Origin: an uncultured Clostridia bacterium
Lineage (GTDB): Bacteria; Bacillota; Clostridia; TANB77; CAG-508
Reading direction: 5' to 3'
Length of the DNA: 35,503 nucleotides
NCBI GenBank assembly: GCA_934129895.1
Contig: CAKOWY010000010.1
Location: forward strand, 1 to 35,503
Made by a program: the position numbers and the translations under genes
The notes under the pieces: model-generated
Told to the model about the DNA's origin: nothing
The model's database searches: none
The model's input: the letters and a program-made list of their open reading frames with translations, nothing else
In this document: positions 24,243 through 31,642 of the stretch, piece by piece
Position numbering within the stretch: position 1 is the first letter of the stretch
How the letters are laid out: each line of letters opens with the position of its first letter

Positions 24243-24788
24243 TTTTTTTATTAATTTTGAAGCTAATATTCCAATAAAGAAGCCACTAATTATACCATAA
24301 CTTATATTATAAAATAAATTATGAGAAATATAAGTTAATGGATTTTTTAAACCTGTTGCAGGTAAGAGTATTCCTACAACAGTCATAAAAACAAAATAAC
24401 ATATTTGATGATAATTTTCTTTTTGATGATATATAACGATTTTCTTTAATATGTAAATAAATGTACCTATATATATAGAACCAGCTATTCCCATTACTAC
24501 AAATAATACTAGCCCATCTGTATTTGTATGTCCAGATTTAATTAGCCTTATCACATAATAAGTTATATTCATTAATGTAATTGTTATCATAGGATTTGCA
24601 ATTGAAAATATGTAATCTTTAGAAAGAAAAGCCATCATACAAATAATTAATCCCCAAAATATAAATGATTGTGTTATGAGTATTAGCCATTTTATATTTA
24701 ATATTAGAGCATATTCTGTAATAATTCCTAATATTATTCCAATAATACTTGAAATAAGTAGCTTTTTTATTATCTTTTTTGCTTCCAT
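24222..24788 (-). CDS. Polytopic membrane protein, 188 aa
   Basis: About six hydrophobic segments span the protein (for example LLISSIIGIILGIITEYALI, MITITLMNITYYVIRLI and GLVLFVVMGIAGSIYIGTFI), with few charged residues between. I do not recognise the family. The ATG is one base after the TAA of the upstream short ORF, so it sits at the end of a tight run of small genes (25329 down to 24222), probably one operon next to the sigma-fusion gene. Confidence 0.7.
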   Translation of the reverse strand: MEAKKIIKKLLISSIIGIILGIITEYALILNIKWLILITQSFIFWGLIICMMAFLSKDYIFSIANPMITITLMNITYYVIRLIKSGHTNTDGLVLFVVMGIAGSIYIGTFIYILKKIVIYHQKENYHQICYFVFMTVVGILLPATGLKNPLTYISHNLFYNISYGIISGFFIGILASKLIKKGISHFS

Positions 24789-25055
24789 TTATTCTCCTTC
24801 TTTTATTTCTGTGATGTTTCCATTTTTATCAAATTCATATATTATTTTACATCGTGAATTTTCATCATAATATTCTCTATATAATGGATGTTCATAATCA
24901 TCATAGTCATAAAATTCTTCTATATGTTCTTTTGTTTTATGATATGCCAATATATTATATTCTTTATAATAATATACATTTTTTCTTAAACGATTATTTT
25001 CATATTCTACTCCACAATATTTAATACCATCTATTTCTTTAATAGTTGTTGTTTT
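24789..25055 (-). pseudogene. 88-codon ORF without a start codon (5'-truncated gene?)
   Basis: The minus-strand frame is open from 25055 to TAA at 24789-24791 and encodes an aromatic, acidic protein ending CKIIYEFDKNGNITEIKEGE, a tail like those of repeat or lipoprotein exodomains. No ATG, GTG or TTG with a ribosome binding site is present in its first 30 codons. The frame is entered only through the overlap with the upstream 96-aa gene. It looks like the C-terminal remnant of a larger protein, or a gene using an unusual start such as the ATT at 25041-25043. Confidence 0.4.
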
Positions 25056-25329
25056 TTATAATCCAGCATAATACCATAAACTCAACAAATGCGACTATAA
25101 TACTAATCAAAGTCCAAAATATTGTAAAAAATATTTTTACTCCTTCTTTTTTTACATCTTTTAATGAAAGAATTCCTAACCAAAACACTCCAAATGTAAT
25201 CATAAATGATGCTAACCATATAAAATCAGATCTTAAATGCCAATCAAAATTTCCAATAATTTTATTTATAATAACAATTAAAATTCCAGCTATTATTAAA
25301 ACTATACTAAAAATTGCTTTTTTCTTCAT
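25039..25329 (-). CDS. Small membrane protein, 96 aa
   Basis: Three hydrophobic segments (AIFSIVLIIAGILIVIINKI, FIWLASFMITFGVFWLGILS and IFFTIFWTLISIIVAFVEFM) with a KKEGVK loop suggest a small polytopic membrane protein. I do not recognise the family. The 3' end overlaps the following start-less ORF. The upstream acetyltransferase gene stops 14 nt before its ATG, so they are probably co-transcribed. Confidence 0.65.
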   Translation of the reverse strand: MKKKAIFSIVLIIAGILIVIINKIIGNFDWHLRSDFIWLASFMITFGVFWLGILSLKDVKKEGVKIFFTIFWTLISIIVAFVEFMVLCWIIKNNNY

Positions 25330-25343
25330 ATTAATTTTTTCCT

Positions 25344-25805
25344 TTAAACTTCAAATTTATATAAATGTTCACCAGATTTTAGATTCTTTATGAAAATCGC
25401 TCCAAATTTTTCGTAATAATTTTCCAAATTTGTTTTTAAATATAATACTGAAATTTTTCTGTTTTTAGCTTCTTTAAGTATAGCTTCATTCAATATTTGT
25501 GAATATCCATGATGTCTATATTCTTTTTTTACATACATTGTTGAATACCATGGTGTTAATTCTTTTTCTTCTTCACAATCTTTTGGAAAAATAGATATAA
25601 AACCTATTAATTTATCATTATCAACTAAAATTATTTTACAAAAATCTTTTTCTGTTAACATTGTACAAATTTTTTTCTTTTTTCTCTCAATTCTTTTTTC
25701 TTTATTAATTTCCTTATTGTCTGCCCATTCATCATATTCTAATTCTGCAACTTCATCTAAGTATTCTAATTTATCTTTTAAATTAAATATCTCCAATGAT
25801 CTCAT
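25344..25805 (-). CDS. GNAT-family N-acetyltransferase, 153 aa
   Basis: Acetyl-CoA-binding motif A is seen as MYVKKEYRHHGYSQILNEAI (R-x-x-G-x-S/A pattern, about residues 90-109). It is followed by VLYLKTNLENYYEKFGAIFI, the motif B strand and helix that usually holds a catalytic tyrosine. The N-terminal part is helical and charged (DEWADNKEINKEKRIERKKK). The substrate cannot be read from the sequence. It is the first gene of a run toward 24222. Confidence 0.85.
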   Translation of the reverse strand: MRSLEIFNLKDKLEYLDEVAELEYDEWADNKEINKEKRIERKKKKICTMLTEKDFCKIILVDNDKLIGFISIFPKDCEEEKELTPWYSTMYVKKEYRHHGYSQILNEAILKEAKNRKISVLYLKTNLENYYEKFGAIFIKNLKSGEHLYKFEV

Positions 25806-25874
25806 CTCTTTTCGTTTTATATATCATAATATAATTCTTCATTCTTTAGTTTTATGGACTAATTAATAATATTT

Positions 25875-26280
25875 TTAATTTTCTTCATTATTATAAACAT
25901 TATTAATTGCTTCTTGGATTGAATCTCCTAATCTTTCTGGAATTTCAGAATCATAATTTTCAGTAGATAACCAATATTGTCCTGTAATTTTTCCATAATC
26001 ATTAAAATCAAGTTCAAATTCCCATTTTGATATTCCACTTTGTGAAATTACAGTTGCACTAATTGCCCCATTGTCTATGTCTAGTCCGTTCAATTCTTCT
26101 AATTCTTTTGGCACATTTATATACTATATTTTCAAAAACCTCTTCAGTAACTATATCATCAAATTCGCAAATCATCATTTTCCTTTTCTTTTCTTCAACA
26201 CTGTTTTTTACGAATTTTGAAATTATAGCAGTTCCTAATATTCCCCATCCTAACGTCGAAAAAAATCCCATTTTAAACAT
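25875..26280 (-). pseudogene. Hypothetical gene split by a one-base frameshift
   Basis: The first frame (ATG at 26280, stop at 26059) encodes a short hydrophobic N-terminus (FFSTLGWGILGTAIISKFVK) and then VTEEVFENIVYKCAK. At an AAAA run near 26110 the sense continues in the next frame as KELEELNGLDIDNGAISATV and ends YDSEIPERLGDSIQEAINNV plus a short tail at 25875. The combined length of 406 nt is 135 codons plus one base, so deleting one A rebuilds a single protein of about 134 residues. The GTG that could start the second part has no ribosome binding site. The family is not recognised. Confidence 0.7.
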
Positions 26281-26297
26281 CCCCCTAATATAATAAT

Positions 26298-26597
26298 TTA
26301 AATTAAATCAATATAATATATAATTTCTTTACCTAACTTTTTGGCATATTCAATTTCTAAATTAGTACTATTTCCAATATAATTGTTTATGTTTACAACT
26401 AAAATAGAATCTGATAATTCTATTTTTTTTAAATGTGCTTCTTTTAATAATTCTAATTGTCTATCTGTTCTTTTATAGTTTTCTAATACAGGATAAACTG
26501 GTGTAAGAACACAATTTCCATCTAACGCCATTTTCTCTGCAATTTCTATCATTTCTTTTTTAAATTTCAAACTTCCACATAATGTAATTATTTTCAT
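26298..26597 (-). CDS. Nucleoside 2-deoxyribosyltransferase-like (Rossmann/STIR) protein, 99 aa
   Basis: MKIITLCGSLKFKKEMIEIA at the N-terminus and SDSILVVNINNYIGNSTNLE followed by IEYAKKLGKEIIYYI in the middle match the nucleoside 2-deoxyribosyltransferase-like fold. The GS near residue 8, the D-x-x-x-V strand and the E of the NLEIEYA helix are the ligand-binding positions. At 99 residues it is shorter than true deoxyribosyltransferases (about 150) and closer to small relatives of unknown role, some of which act in nucleotide signalling or phage defence. Confidence 0.75.
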   Translation of the reverse strand: MKIITLCGSLKFKKEMIEIAEKMALDGNCVLTPVYPVLENYKRTDRQLELLKEAHLKKIELSDSILVVNINNYIGNSTNLEIEYAKKLGKEIIYYIDLI

Positions 26598-26663
26598 TTC
26601 TTACTTTCTCCTCATAAATTTGTATAATTATTGGACCACTATATTTAAAATTTACAAATCTTA

Positions 26664-27386
26664 TTAATTAAATATTTTTTCAAATTTTTCTTTATCTCCA
26701 TTAAAAACATTCATATCTATTCTTTTTTCTTGTCCACTATAGCCATTTAATCTAACCTTATTGGAATATTGCCAGAATGTCCAACCTCTATTATCCTTTA
26801 AATTTGGCTTGAAATATACATCTCTAATCCAAATATAATTACCTTCAAAATTATTAGCAATATATAAATTATAAGATTTATATGTTGCATAAATAATTGG
26901 CTTTTTTTCATAGTATTCTTCTAATTTTTCTAACATAATTTGTAATTGCTTTTGTGTTTGTTTAATATCAGGAACATTTTTGTATTTATTTCCATAAAAT
27001 TCAATATCCACAACAGGTGGAAGCATTTTTTCAGCTTTTGGTACATTTCTTATAAAATTATCTGCTTGTTTTTCTCCATTACTATCATAACTAAAGAAAT
27101 GATATGCTCCAATTTTTAAATCTGTTTTTGATGCATTTTCATAATTTATCTTAAACATTTCATCTACATAAGAACTTCCTTCAGTTGCTTTAATAAAAGC
27201 AAACTCAATTCCTTGTTTGGATAAAATATTCCAATCAATATCTCCCTGATAGGCAGAAACATCTATTCCTTTTATCTCATATTCTTTTTTATCTGGATAA
27301 TTAAAAATAAGTATACCATTATACCATAGTGTTAAAATAATTAAAATAACTATTATAATTACGGTTATTATAACATTCTTTTTCAT
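26664..27386 (-). CDS. Membrane-anchored GH25 lysozyme (muramidase)
   Basis: It cleaves the N-acetylmuramic acid-N-acetylglucosamine bond of peptidoglycan. Residues 5-28 form an uncleaved signal anchor (VIITVIIIVILIILTLWYNG). The catalytic domain opens with GIDVSAYQGDIDWNIL (conserved Asp near residue 43) and continues with EFAFIKATEGSSYVD, KIGAYHFFSY, the DIEF motif (Asp-x-Glu near 130) and WTFWQYSNKVRLNGYSG with the end strand. The 240 residues are a complete GH25 domain without cell-wall-binding repeats. It is divergent from a C39-like protease gene, so both may be envelope enzymes. Confidence 0.93.
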   Translation of the reverse strand: MKKNVIITVIIIVILIILTLWYNGILIFNYPDKKEYEIKGIDVSAYQGDIDWNILSKQGIEFAFIKATEGSSYVDEMFKINYENASKTDLKIGAYHFFSYDSNGEKQADNFIRNVPKAEKMLPPVVDIEFYGNKYKNVPDIKQTQKQLQIMLEKLEEYYEKKPIIYATYKSYNLYIANNFEGNYIWIRDVYFKPNLKDNRGWTFWQYSNKVRLNGYSGQEKRIDMNVFNGDKEKFEKIFN

Positions 27387-27415
27387 GTTTTCTTATTCTC
27401 CTTCATTACTATTAG

Positions 27416-27444
27416 TTTATATCATAAAAACACTTAATTAGCAA
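27416..27444 (-). promoter_or_regulatory. Promoter of the GH25 gene
   Basis: TTGCTA (27439-27444), a 17-bp spacer and TATAAA (27416-27421) on the minus strand. Confidence 0.65.
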
Positions 27445-27543
27445 CTTTCTAATTTATAAGAAAATATTAATATTTATTTAAGCATTTCTTAAAATCTAAT
27501 TCTAAATATTATTTTATAATACATATATAAGGAGGAAGAACGA

Positions 27544-28300
27544 ATGAAGAGAAAAAAGAAAAAAATAATAGTAATATTTATTTTCATTTTTGTGATATGG
27601 ATGTTTCAAAAAAATTCTTCTTTTAATGATATATTTTATAACATAAATAAAATCATTTCAAAAATAAGTAATACATCAGAATATAAGATAATCAAACAAG
27701 ATAAAAATAACAATTATTCAGGGATTGGACAAGAAATTGTAAAAAATAAGGACGGTTATTTTACTACATTTACAACTGTTGAAAAAAATAAAAAGACTTA
27801 TATTGAATATAAACAAAATGGCAATTCATCTTGGAGTAATAATAAATACTGGGGGCGGAATTATGTCCGAAAATGGTTGTGGCATAACTGCCCTTTCAAT
27901 TATTTTAAGTGGCTATGATCAAAAATATTCTCCAGAGGATCTTAGAGAGAAATATTATCCTGTGTTAAAATATGATTCTCTTTCTAAAGAATTATCTGAT
28001 ACATTTAAAATCAAAAATACTGATTTTTATTATGATAGCAAGTATTTTTCTCAAAAGAAATTACAAGAACATTTGCAAACTAATAGACCAATTTTAATTT
28101 GCGTATGGAATAAACCTCATGATAATCGTTGGACTACAGCTTCTCATTATATGGTTTTACTTGCCACTGATGATAATAACATGGTATATGTTTCAAATCC
28201 TAATGGTGGAAAAGATGATAATAAAAGTTCTGGTTGGTACGACTATAAAGAAATAATCCCATATATTGCAAAAGCTTTATATGTAGAAAGTTATAATTAA
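27544..28300 (+). pseudogene. C39-like cysteine peptidase gene broken at a G5 run
   Basis: The first frame (ATG 27544, preceded by AAGGAGGAAG) encodes a signal anchor (IIVIFIFIFVIWMFQ) and a domain up to YIEYKQNGNSSWSNNKYWG, then nonsense until 27918. At GGGGG (27850-27854) the correct sense shifts by one base and continues as GGIMSENGCGITALSIILSG, with the catalytic cysteine of the Peptidase_C39_2 group. ASHYMVLLATDDNNMVYVSN follows with the catalytic histidine and Asp/Asn, to 28300. The total of 757 nt is 252 codons plus one base, so four G instead of five would give one intact exported peptidase of about 251 residues. A tract of five G is notable in such AT-rich DNA. Confidence 0.85.
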
Positions 28301-28326
28301 AGACAGCTCAATTGGCTGCCTTTTTT
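28299..28326. terminator. Shared terminator between convergent genes
   Basis: AAAGACAGC (28299-28307) pairs with GCTGCCTTT (28315-28323) with one mismatch, followed by T6 on the plus strand. It serves the C39-like gene and possibly the acetyltransferase gene ending at 28328. Confidence 0.8.
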
Positions 28327-28327
28327 C

Positions 28328-28579
28328 TTACTTGTTTTCTATTACTTTTTTTGCATACGAACAAGTTGCTTTTATGTTTTTAGTATACTTTTTTGAATTT
28401 TCTATAACATTTTCTACTAGTTTTCTTGCTATTCCTTGACCTTGATAATTACTATCTACTTCTGTGTGTATTATATTCCAAACATCATTTGTTTCTTCAA
28501 AATCACATTCTCCTATTTGTTTTTTATTATCATAAGCTATTGCTTTATTCTTATTTTTCTCAAATACTATCTCTATCAT
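28328..28579 (-). CDS. Small GNAT acetyltransferase, YidJ/YjdJ-like, 83 aa
   Basis: The protein is the minimal GNAT fold of the YidJ group: CDFEETNDVWNIIHTEVDSN followed by the acetyl-CoA motif YQGQGIARKLVENVIENSKK (Q-G-x-G-x-A) and IKATCSYAKKVIENK. The length near 90 is normal for the group. Targets are unknown. Its GGAGGAG ribosome binding site lies in the last codons of the toxin-like gene, whose stop is 1 nt from this ATG, so the two are translationally coupled. Confidence 0.88.
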   Translation of the reverse strand: MIEIVFEKNKNKAIAYDNKKQIGECDFEETNDVWNIIHTEVDSNYQGQGIARKLVENVIENSKKYTKNIKATCSYAKKVIENK

Positions 28580-28580
28580 A

Positions 28581-28886
28581 TTACTCCTCCATTCTCATTA
28601 TTAACAAATTATATTTATAATTATTCCAACGATTATTGATACAATAATTCCTGCTATTAAACTTTAAAGTTAAATTATTCTTATATGTTCTATGCTTTGG
28701 CTTAGGAGAAAATAAAGGTGCAAAATAATAATGCCCTTCAACAATAATTACCACTCCAATATAAGGTCTTTTTTCACTTTTATTATATGCAATATGCTTA
28801 TCAAATTGGCTTAAATATTTAATATAGTTATCATCTATAACAAAAAAATTTAATTTTCCTAATTTTATCTTCTTTTGATTTTTCAT
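28581..28886 (-). CDS. ToxN/AbiQ-type endoribonuclease toxin, C-terminally truncated
   Basis: The sequence FFVIDDNYIKYLSQFDKHIA followed by YIGVVIIVEGHYYFAPLFSP and KPKH matches the N-terminal half of ToxN/AbiQ, type III toxins that cut RNA and cause abortive infection; the S-P-K segment includes active-site residues of ToxN. I place the start at ATG 28886, directly after GGGAGG (28892-28897), giving 101 residues; an in-frame ATG at 28937 lacks a ribosome binding site. Toxins of this family are about 150-180 residues. After KPKH the sequence no longer looks like ToxN, and another frame there encodes a membrane-helix remnant, which suggests a deletion removed the C-terminal half. The repeat RNA upstream supports the type III assignment. 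Confidence 0.75.
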   Translation of the reverse strand: MKNQKKIKLGKLNFFVIDDNYIKYLSQFDKHIAYNKSEKRPYIGVVIIVEGHYYFAPLFSPKPKHRTYKNNLTLKFNSRNYCINNRWNNYKYNLLIMRMEE

Positions 28887-28899
28887 TAATTCCTCCCAA

Positions 28900-29138
28900 T
28901 AACAAATATATGGAGATACTTTTTCAAGTACCCCCATAATTTTTCAGGAAACCCGTTTTTAGTAAAAAATACTAAAGGCTCGTTTCTAACCGAATGTTTA
29001 ATAGGATATTCGTTTATAGAATTAACATTCTAAAGGCTCATATCTAACCTAATGTGTTATTTGCACTTATTTATGAAATTAATCAAAGGCTTAATTGTGC
29101 GCCTAATTTATTTGATAAATTAATTTATCAATATTAGT
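28900..29138 (-). ncRNA. Candidate type III antitoxin RNA with degenerate repeats (ToxI-like)
   Basis: On the minus strand, between a consensus promoter and the ToxN-like gene, AGCCTTT recurs at 29085-29091, 29032-29038 and 28974-28980, spaced 53 and 58 nt. Copies two and three match in 20 of 25 bases around it (28974-28998 against 29032-29056). There is no ORF. A TTTAGTA/TACTAAA hairpin lies in the last unit (28959-28977), where the partial terminator of type III systems is expected. Known ToxI-type repeats are about 34-48 nt, so these longer, imperfect units could be a new or decayed subtype. Confidence 0.65.
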
Positions 29139-29144
29139 ATATTC

Positions 29145-29173
29145 ATTATACTTCATTTTATAAATAAAATCAA
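29145..29173 (-). promoter_or_regulatory. Promoter of the antitoxin RNA and toxin gene
   Basis: TTGATT (29168-29173), a 17-bp spacer and perfect TATAAT (29145-29150) on the minus strand, starting 10 bp after the tsaC stop codon. The predicted transcript start is near 29138. Confidence 0.8.
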
Positions 29174-29182
29174 TACTTGATA

Positions 29183-29782
29183 TTAATTTATAGTATCATT
29201 TATTTGTTCAATAGAAATTGGACCTTCTCGTAAAATTTTCAATTCATTTGAAGTACAATCAACAATAGTACTTCCTATACCAAATGAAATTTCTCCATCC
29301 ATCATTCCATCTAAATTAGGGCAATATCTTTCTATTTCATCTAAGTTTTTACATGTAGGTTCTCCACTTTGATTAGCACTACTCATAAAAAGTGGACTTC
29401 CTGTTTTTCTAATTAATTTTTCTAAGGCTTTTGATGTTGCCATTCTTACTGCAATAGTATCCCATCCATTAGTAATATACTCTGGTAGTCCTTCTTTTTT
29501 TCTTAAAACTAGAGTAATTGGTCCTGGCATAAATTTTTGAATTAACTTTTCTGTTCTAATATCTATTATTGCAATTTCTTTTATTTGTTCTTTATCTGCA
29601 CACATTATTGGAAATGGTTTTGTAATTGGTCTATTTTTCGTCTTTATTAATTTGTTATATGCGTTTATTGAATTAATATGTGCACATACTCCAAATACAG
29701 TATCTGTTGGAACACTTATCACTCCATCATTTTTTAAGATTTCTGCTAATTTATCAATTTCGTTTTGATTGTATCTTTTCAT
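29183..29782 (-). CDS. tsaC: Threonylcarbamoyl-AMP synthase (YrdC/Sua5 type)
   Basis: It makes threonylcarbamoyl-AMP from threonine, bicarbonate and ATP for the t6A37 modification of ANN-reading tRNAs. The 199 residues are one YrdC domain: GVISVPTDTVFGVCAHINSI, the KNRPITKPFPIMCAD block with the conserved K-x-R, MPGPITLVLRKKEGLPEYI, AVRMATSKAL, SPLFMSSANQSGEPTCKN (S-x-N motif) and STIVDCTSNELKILREGPIS at the end. There is no C-terminal Sua5 domain, as in TsaC. The start codon lacks a strong AGGAGG, but GAGG lies 11 nt upstream. It stands between the DUF1848 operon and the toxin locus. Confidence 0.93.
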   Translation of the reverse strand: MKRYNQNEIDKLAEILKNDGVISVPTDTVFGVCAHINSINAYNKLIKTKNRPITKPFPIMCADKEQIKEIAIIDIRTEKLIQKFMPGPITLVLRKKEGLPEYITNGWDTIAVRMATSKALEKLIRKTGSPLFMSSANQSGEPTCKNLDEIERYCPNLDGMMDGEISFGIGSTIVDCTSNELKILREGPISIEQINDTIN

Positions 29783-29830
29783 GTTTTATCTCCTCATTAT
29801 ATTTTCAATAAGTATTATATCATAAAAATT

Positions 29831-29853
29831 AGCAAGCAATTAAAATACTTGCT
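29831..29853 (-). terminator. Terminator after the DUF1848 gene
   Basis: AGCAAG (29831-29836) pairs with CTTGCT (29848-29853) with an 11-nt loop. Both flanks have A/T runs, so it can act in both directions; on the minus strand it closes the macrodomain-sirtuin-DUF1848 operon. Confidence 0.7.
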
Positions 29854-29857
29854 TTTT

Positions 29858-30793
29858 TTACATAAAACTAATTTGTTCATTTTGATATGTAATCCAGCTT
29901 TTCTGCTTTGCTTCTGTTATTTTATCTCCCCTTTCATAATTGCCAATTAAAAATGGAGAATTTTCATTATGCTTTTTCATATTTTCAATAACTAAACTTT
30001 TATTAGCATTTGCATAACAATACTTGCATAAATGTCCACAAGTATTATATGCTCCTATATCATTTCCCATAAGGCAATTACATTCTTGTCTTAAATTTTT
30101 TCTTTTAGGTGGCTCTAACTTGCAATTTATTGATTTTTCTACAATTTCTTGGCTCATACAACCATTACATTTTAATCCATATTCTGATAAAAAAGTCTTT
30201 TCACAACAACTATGTATTACTATGTTATTTTCTTTTCCTATTCGAGCAAAAGCTTTAGCAATACAAATTTGTTCTTCTTTTGTTGGTGGTCTTAAATCTG
30301 GAGCATTTCTTTTTACTTTTTCGTACAAATCTAAAAAGCTAATTGTACAATTATGAGTATATCCTTTAAGCTGTTCTGCCATATCTTTAAAACATTTTAT
30401 GTGTTTTTCTACATTAAATTCTTTGTTTATAAAAATTGGATCATATCTCCAACCAATTGAATTTACTCCTATATGGTTTGATAATTTTTTAAAACTTTCT
30501 ATTACTTTTTCTTTATCTGGTACAACTGGTTCAATATCTTTTTCGTAAGGTGTAATTGTTACAAACCAATATTGTCTATAAATATCAAGTTCATCTAAAT
30601 ATTTTAGCATAGGTTCTGGATTTTTAGTGCAAAATGCTAAACAATCTACTACCTTTGGTGATAAAATATATTTGGTTACTTGTGATGGGTTATATGGATT
30701 TCTTACTAATACATATCCTTCTCTTACTCTTTTCATTAACCATTTTGAATAAAATGCTGGTATATCTGTTCTGCATCCTGTATTTATTATCAT
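29858..30793 (-). CDS. DUF1848 protein with a C-terminal radical-SAM-like cysteine motif
   Basis: The 311 residues match DUF1848 through MIINTGCRTDIPAFYSKWLM, the LVRNPYNPSQVTKYILSP block and QYWFVTITPYEKDIEPVVPD. Near residue 262, TCGHLCKYCYANAN contains C-x3-C-x2-C, the [4Fe-4S] ligand pattern of radical SAM enzymes, but at the C-terminal rather than the usual N-terminal end. Further cysteines (HSCCEKT, LKCNGCMSQE, CNCLMG) could bind a second metal. It is the last gene of an operon with a sirtuin and a macrodomain gene (6 nt after the sirtuin), which ties it to NAD-dependent protein modification. Activity is unknown. Confidence 0.88.
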   Translation of the reverse strand: MIINTGCRTDIPAFYSKWLMKRVREGYVLVRNPYNPSQVTKYILSPKVVDCLAFCTKNPEPMLKYLDELDIYRQYWFVTITPYEKDIEPVVPDKEKVIESFKKLSNHIGVNSIGWRYDPIFINKEFNVEKHIKCFKDMAEQLKGYTHNCTISFLDLYEKVKRNAPDLRPPTKEEQICIAKAFARIGKENNIVIHSCCEKTFLSEYGLKCNGCMSQEIVEKSINCKLEPPKRKNLRQECNCLMGNDIGAYNTCGHLCKYCYANANKSLVIENMKKHNENSPFLIGNYERGDKITEAKQKSWITYQNEQISFM

Positions 30794-30799
30794 TTTTAT

Positions 30800-31642
30800 T
30801 TACTCCTTTAAATCTTCTATTATTTTGTTTGTATCTTCATCAAATGAAATCGTTTGGTTTACTATTTCTAACATTGTTAATGGGTAATCTTTGTTTATTC
30901 TTATAAGTGTTGTTTTTTCACTATTTGCTGTCATTTGTTCAAATGGAAATCTTATAATTCCAGGAGTATTAAATCCAACACCAATTTCTAGTAATACCAC
31001 ATTTTTGTTTTTGGTTTTATCTAAAAATCCCTCATATTTTTGCGACATATTATACCAATTTGAATCTTGAACAAAATTAGCATCTTTTCTTAAATTCATA
31101 TCCATATTGCCACCACAAACAGGACATTTCATTACTAAATTTGATGGAATTTTACAATTTTTCGTGTTATGTATCCATTTTTCAACTAATTCTTTATTAT
31201 TATATAATTTGTTATGACAAGCATTTTCACATTGCAAATAACTATAATCTCCTTGGATTTCAAATACCTTTTTTCTATCAAATCCACTATTATAAAATTG
31301 CCCATCTACATTTGTTGATAAAACAAAATATTCCTTATTTTTTACAATTTCATATAATTCTTGATATAATTTTAATGGTGTTTCATTATATCTGTTTAAT
31401 TTTATCATTTTAGCAAAAAATGCCCATTTTTCTTCTTGAGTTTTAAAATTATAAAACGAAGCGGAATATAAATCCTCAAAATGATATTTTTCTATAAATT
31501 CTTTAAAATCTTTTTTGAATTTTTCTCCACTATATAATAATCCTGCTGCAGTTGACAGACCTGCTCCTGCACCAATTATAATATAATCTGCTTGTTTAAT
31601 TGCTTGTTTTGCTTGTATAATTCTTGAATTATATTCTTCCAT
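30800..31642 (-). CDS. SirTM-type sirtuin (class M), probable protein ADP-ribosyltransferase
   Basis: The 280-residue sirtuin has the NAD-binding IIGAGAGLSTAAGLLYSG near residue 22, STNVDGQFYNSGFDRKKV near 132, and VFEIQGDYSYLQC near 150. In deacetylase sirtuins the last block carries the catalytic histidine (E-L-H-G). Here it is Gln (E-I-Q-G), as in SirTM enzymes that ADP-ribosylate lipoylated GcvH-L in Staphylococcus and Streptococcus. Zinc ligands are in LQCENACHN and MKCPVCGGNM. The start overlaps the macrodomain gene by 14 nt. GcvH-L and LplA2, the usual partners, are not in this window, so the target may be elsewhere or different. Confidence 0.9.
   Translation of the reverse strand: MEEYNSRIIQAKQAIKQADYIIIGAGAGLSTAAGLLYSGEKFKKDFKEFIEKYHFEDLYSASFYNFKTQEEKWAFFAKMIKLNRYNETPLKLYQELYEIVKNKEYFVLSTNVDGQFYNSGFDRKKVFEIQGDYSYLQCENACHNKLYNNKELVEKWIHNTKNCKIPSNLVMKCPVCGGNMDMNLRKDANFVQDSNWYNMSQKYEGFLDKTKNKNVVLLEIGVGFNTPGIIRFPFEQMTANSEKTTLIRINKDYPLTMLEIVNQTISFDEDTNKIIEDLKE

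Noticed and set aside
28601..28663. Membrane-helix frame SLIAGIIVSIIVGIIINIIC inside the toxin gene
   Set aside because: No start codon or ribosome binding site and stops directly upstream; treated as a deletion scar in the toxin finding, not as a gene.
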